Origin: Phycisphaerales bacterium
GTDB taxonomy: Bacteria > Planctomycetota > Phycisphaerae > UBA1845 > Fen-1342
Reading direction: 5' to 3'
DNA length: 64,000 bases
Assembly: GCA_016710275.1 (NCBI GenBank)
Contig: JADJXS010000001.1
Coordinates: 2,480,001 to 2,544,000, forward strand
The position numbers and the translations under genes were made by a program. Below the pieces are notes generated by a model that saw only the letters and a list, made by a program, of their open reading frames with translations, did not search any database and was not told where the DNA came from. Shown one piece after another: positions 63,670-64,000 of the stretch; position 1 is the stretch's first letter, and every line of letters starts with the position of its first letter.

Positions 63670-64000
63670 ATTCCAATTCTCAACCTCCCGCAGCGCCCGC
63701 GACCGGTACGGAACCTGATGCCGATTTTGTCGCGCTGTTCCGCCGTCTCGGGCCGGCCGGTGTGCTGGCCGTGCTCTCCGCCGCCGGTCCCTTTCTGGGC
63801 GGTTTCGTACTGCTGTGGTACAAAACGCCAATTGGCGAGTGGCTGACGTCGGCCGGTGAACCGTGGGGCTGGGCGGCCTTCGTCGCGTTCTTTACGCTCA
63901 CGGCCGGCCTGGCGCTGCTGCCCACCTGGTCGCAGGCCGCATTGGCCGGCGCGGTTTTTCCATTCAATGCCGCGCTCGGCGCCATCATGCTGGGCGTTTT
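63666..64000 (+). CDS. Membrane protein, likely VTT/TMEM64 family (3' partial)
   Basis: Starts with TTG overlapping the SRPBCC stop (TTGA) and runs out of the window after 111 codons. The visible part has a hydrophilic lead of about 25 residues, then AVLSAAGPFLGGFVLLW, WAAFVAFFTLTAGLALLPTW and ALAGAVFPFNAALGAIMLG, three membrane segments. The spacing and the LLPTWSQAALAG loop resemble the VTT (TVP38/TMEM64, DedA-like) family of lipid or small-molecule transporters or scramblases. The family call is tentative because the conserved C-terminal half lies beyond the window. Confidence 0.6.
   Translation, partial: MNSNSQPPAAPATGTEPDADFVALFRRLGPAGVLAVLSAAGPFLGGFVLLWYKTPIGEWLTSAGEPWGWAAFVAFFTLTAGLALLPTWSQAALAGAVFPFNAALGAIMLGV

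Overview
This GC-rich window carries genes of a Gram-negative bacterium that is almost certainly a member of the Planctomycetota, probably a Phycisphaerae-like lineage. The lineage clues are family signatures read from the translations: a prepilin-type protein with the planctomycete-style DGH tail, a membrane protein ending in a CxxCGYDLRG...CPECG zinc ribbon, DUF1570, DUF2961 and DUF3467 proteins, and secreted proteins ending in dockerin-like EF-hand pairs containing NNFD or TNFD. A fused LpxC-FabZ, two LpxA proteins and LpxD show that it makes lipid A. No taxonomic search was possible, so the assignment is inference.

Layout. 1-8.4 kb: a DHH phosphoesterase (cut by the window start), a double-domain M16 peptidase, a prepilin-type protein, UbiE, a zinc-ribbon membrane protein and a DUF2961 secreted protein. 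8.6-18.7 kb: a plus-strand housekeeping run (tpx, rpsO-pnp, an FHA-GAF histidine kinase, mdh, a UDP-sugar dehydrogenase-like protein, pdxJ, a cytosine-deaminase-like amidohydrolase, a first lpxA). 18.7-26.6 kb: DUF3467, a 2-hydroxyacid dehydrogenase, a secreted alpha/beta hydrolase, then a minus-strand block with a sigma factor lacking region 3, a lipoprotein, eno and an FtsB-like protein, plus a PHP phosphoesterase. 26.8-35.4 kb: a secretin with a TPR protein, a PAS-GAF-receiver protein with a degenerate histidine-kinase segment, a metallo-beta-lactamase-fold hydrolase, a TauE-like permease and fumC.

35.4-38.1 kb and 54.0-55.9 kb are the two accessory islands. Each holds a frameshifted IS110-family transposase with matching ends, set among palindromic and tandem repeats whose modules are shared between the islands. 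38.1-53.9 kb: cysteine desulfurase-like, enoyl-CoA hydratase, a large repeat-rich secreted protein, MATE, ABC-F, tsaE-thiL, a DUF1570 peptidase-like protein and two dockerin-like secreted proteins. One of the latter is out of frame at a run of ten G. 56-64 kb: a radical SAM protein and a minus-strand envelope operon (OmpH/Skp, lpxD, lpxC-fabZ, lpxA, Gfo/Idh/MocA dehydrogenase), then three plus-strand genes cut by the window end.

No tRNA, rRNA or CRISPR array was recognised. The most unusual signals are the shared modular palindromes around the two IS110 remnants, the G10 tract at a signal peptide, the second LpxA next to a sugar dehydrogenase, and the receiver protein whose expected histidine is alanine. 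Promoters and hairpins were located by eye.
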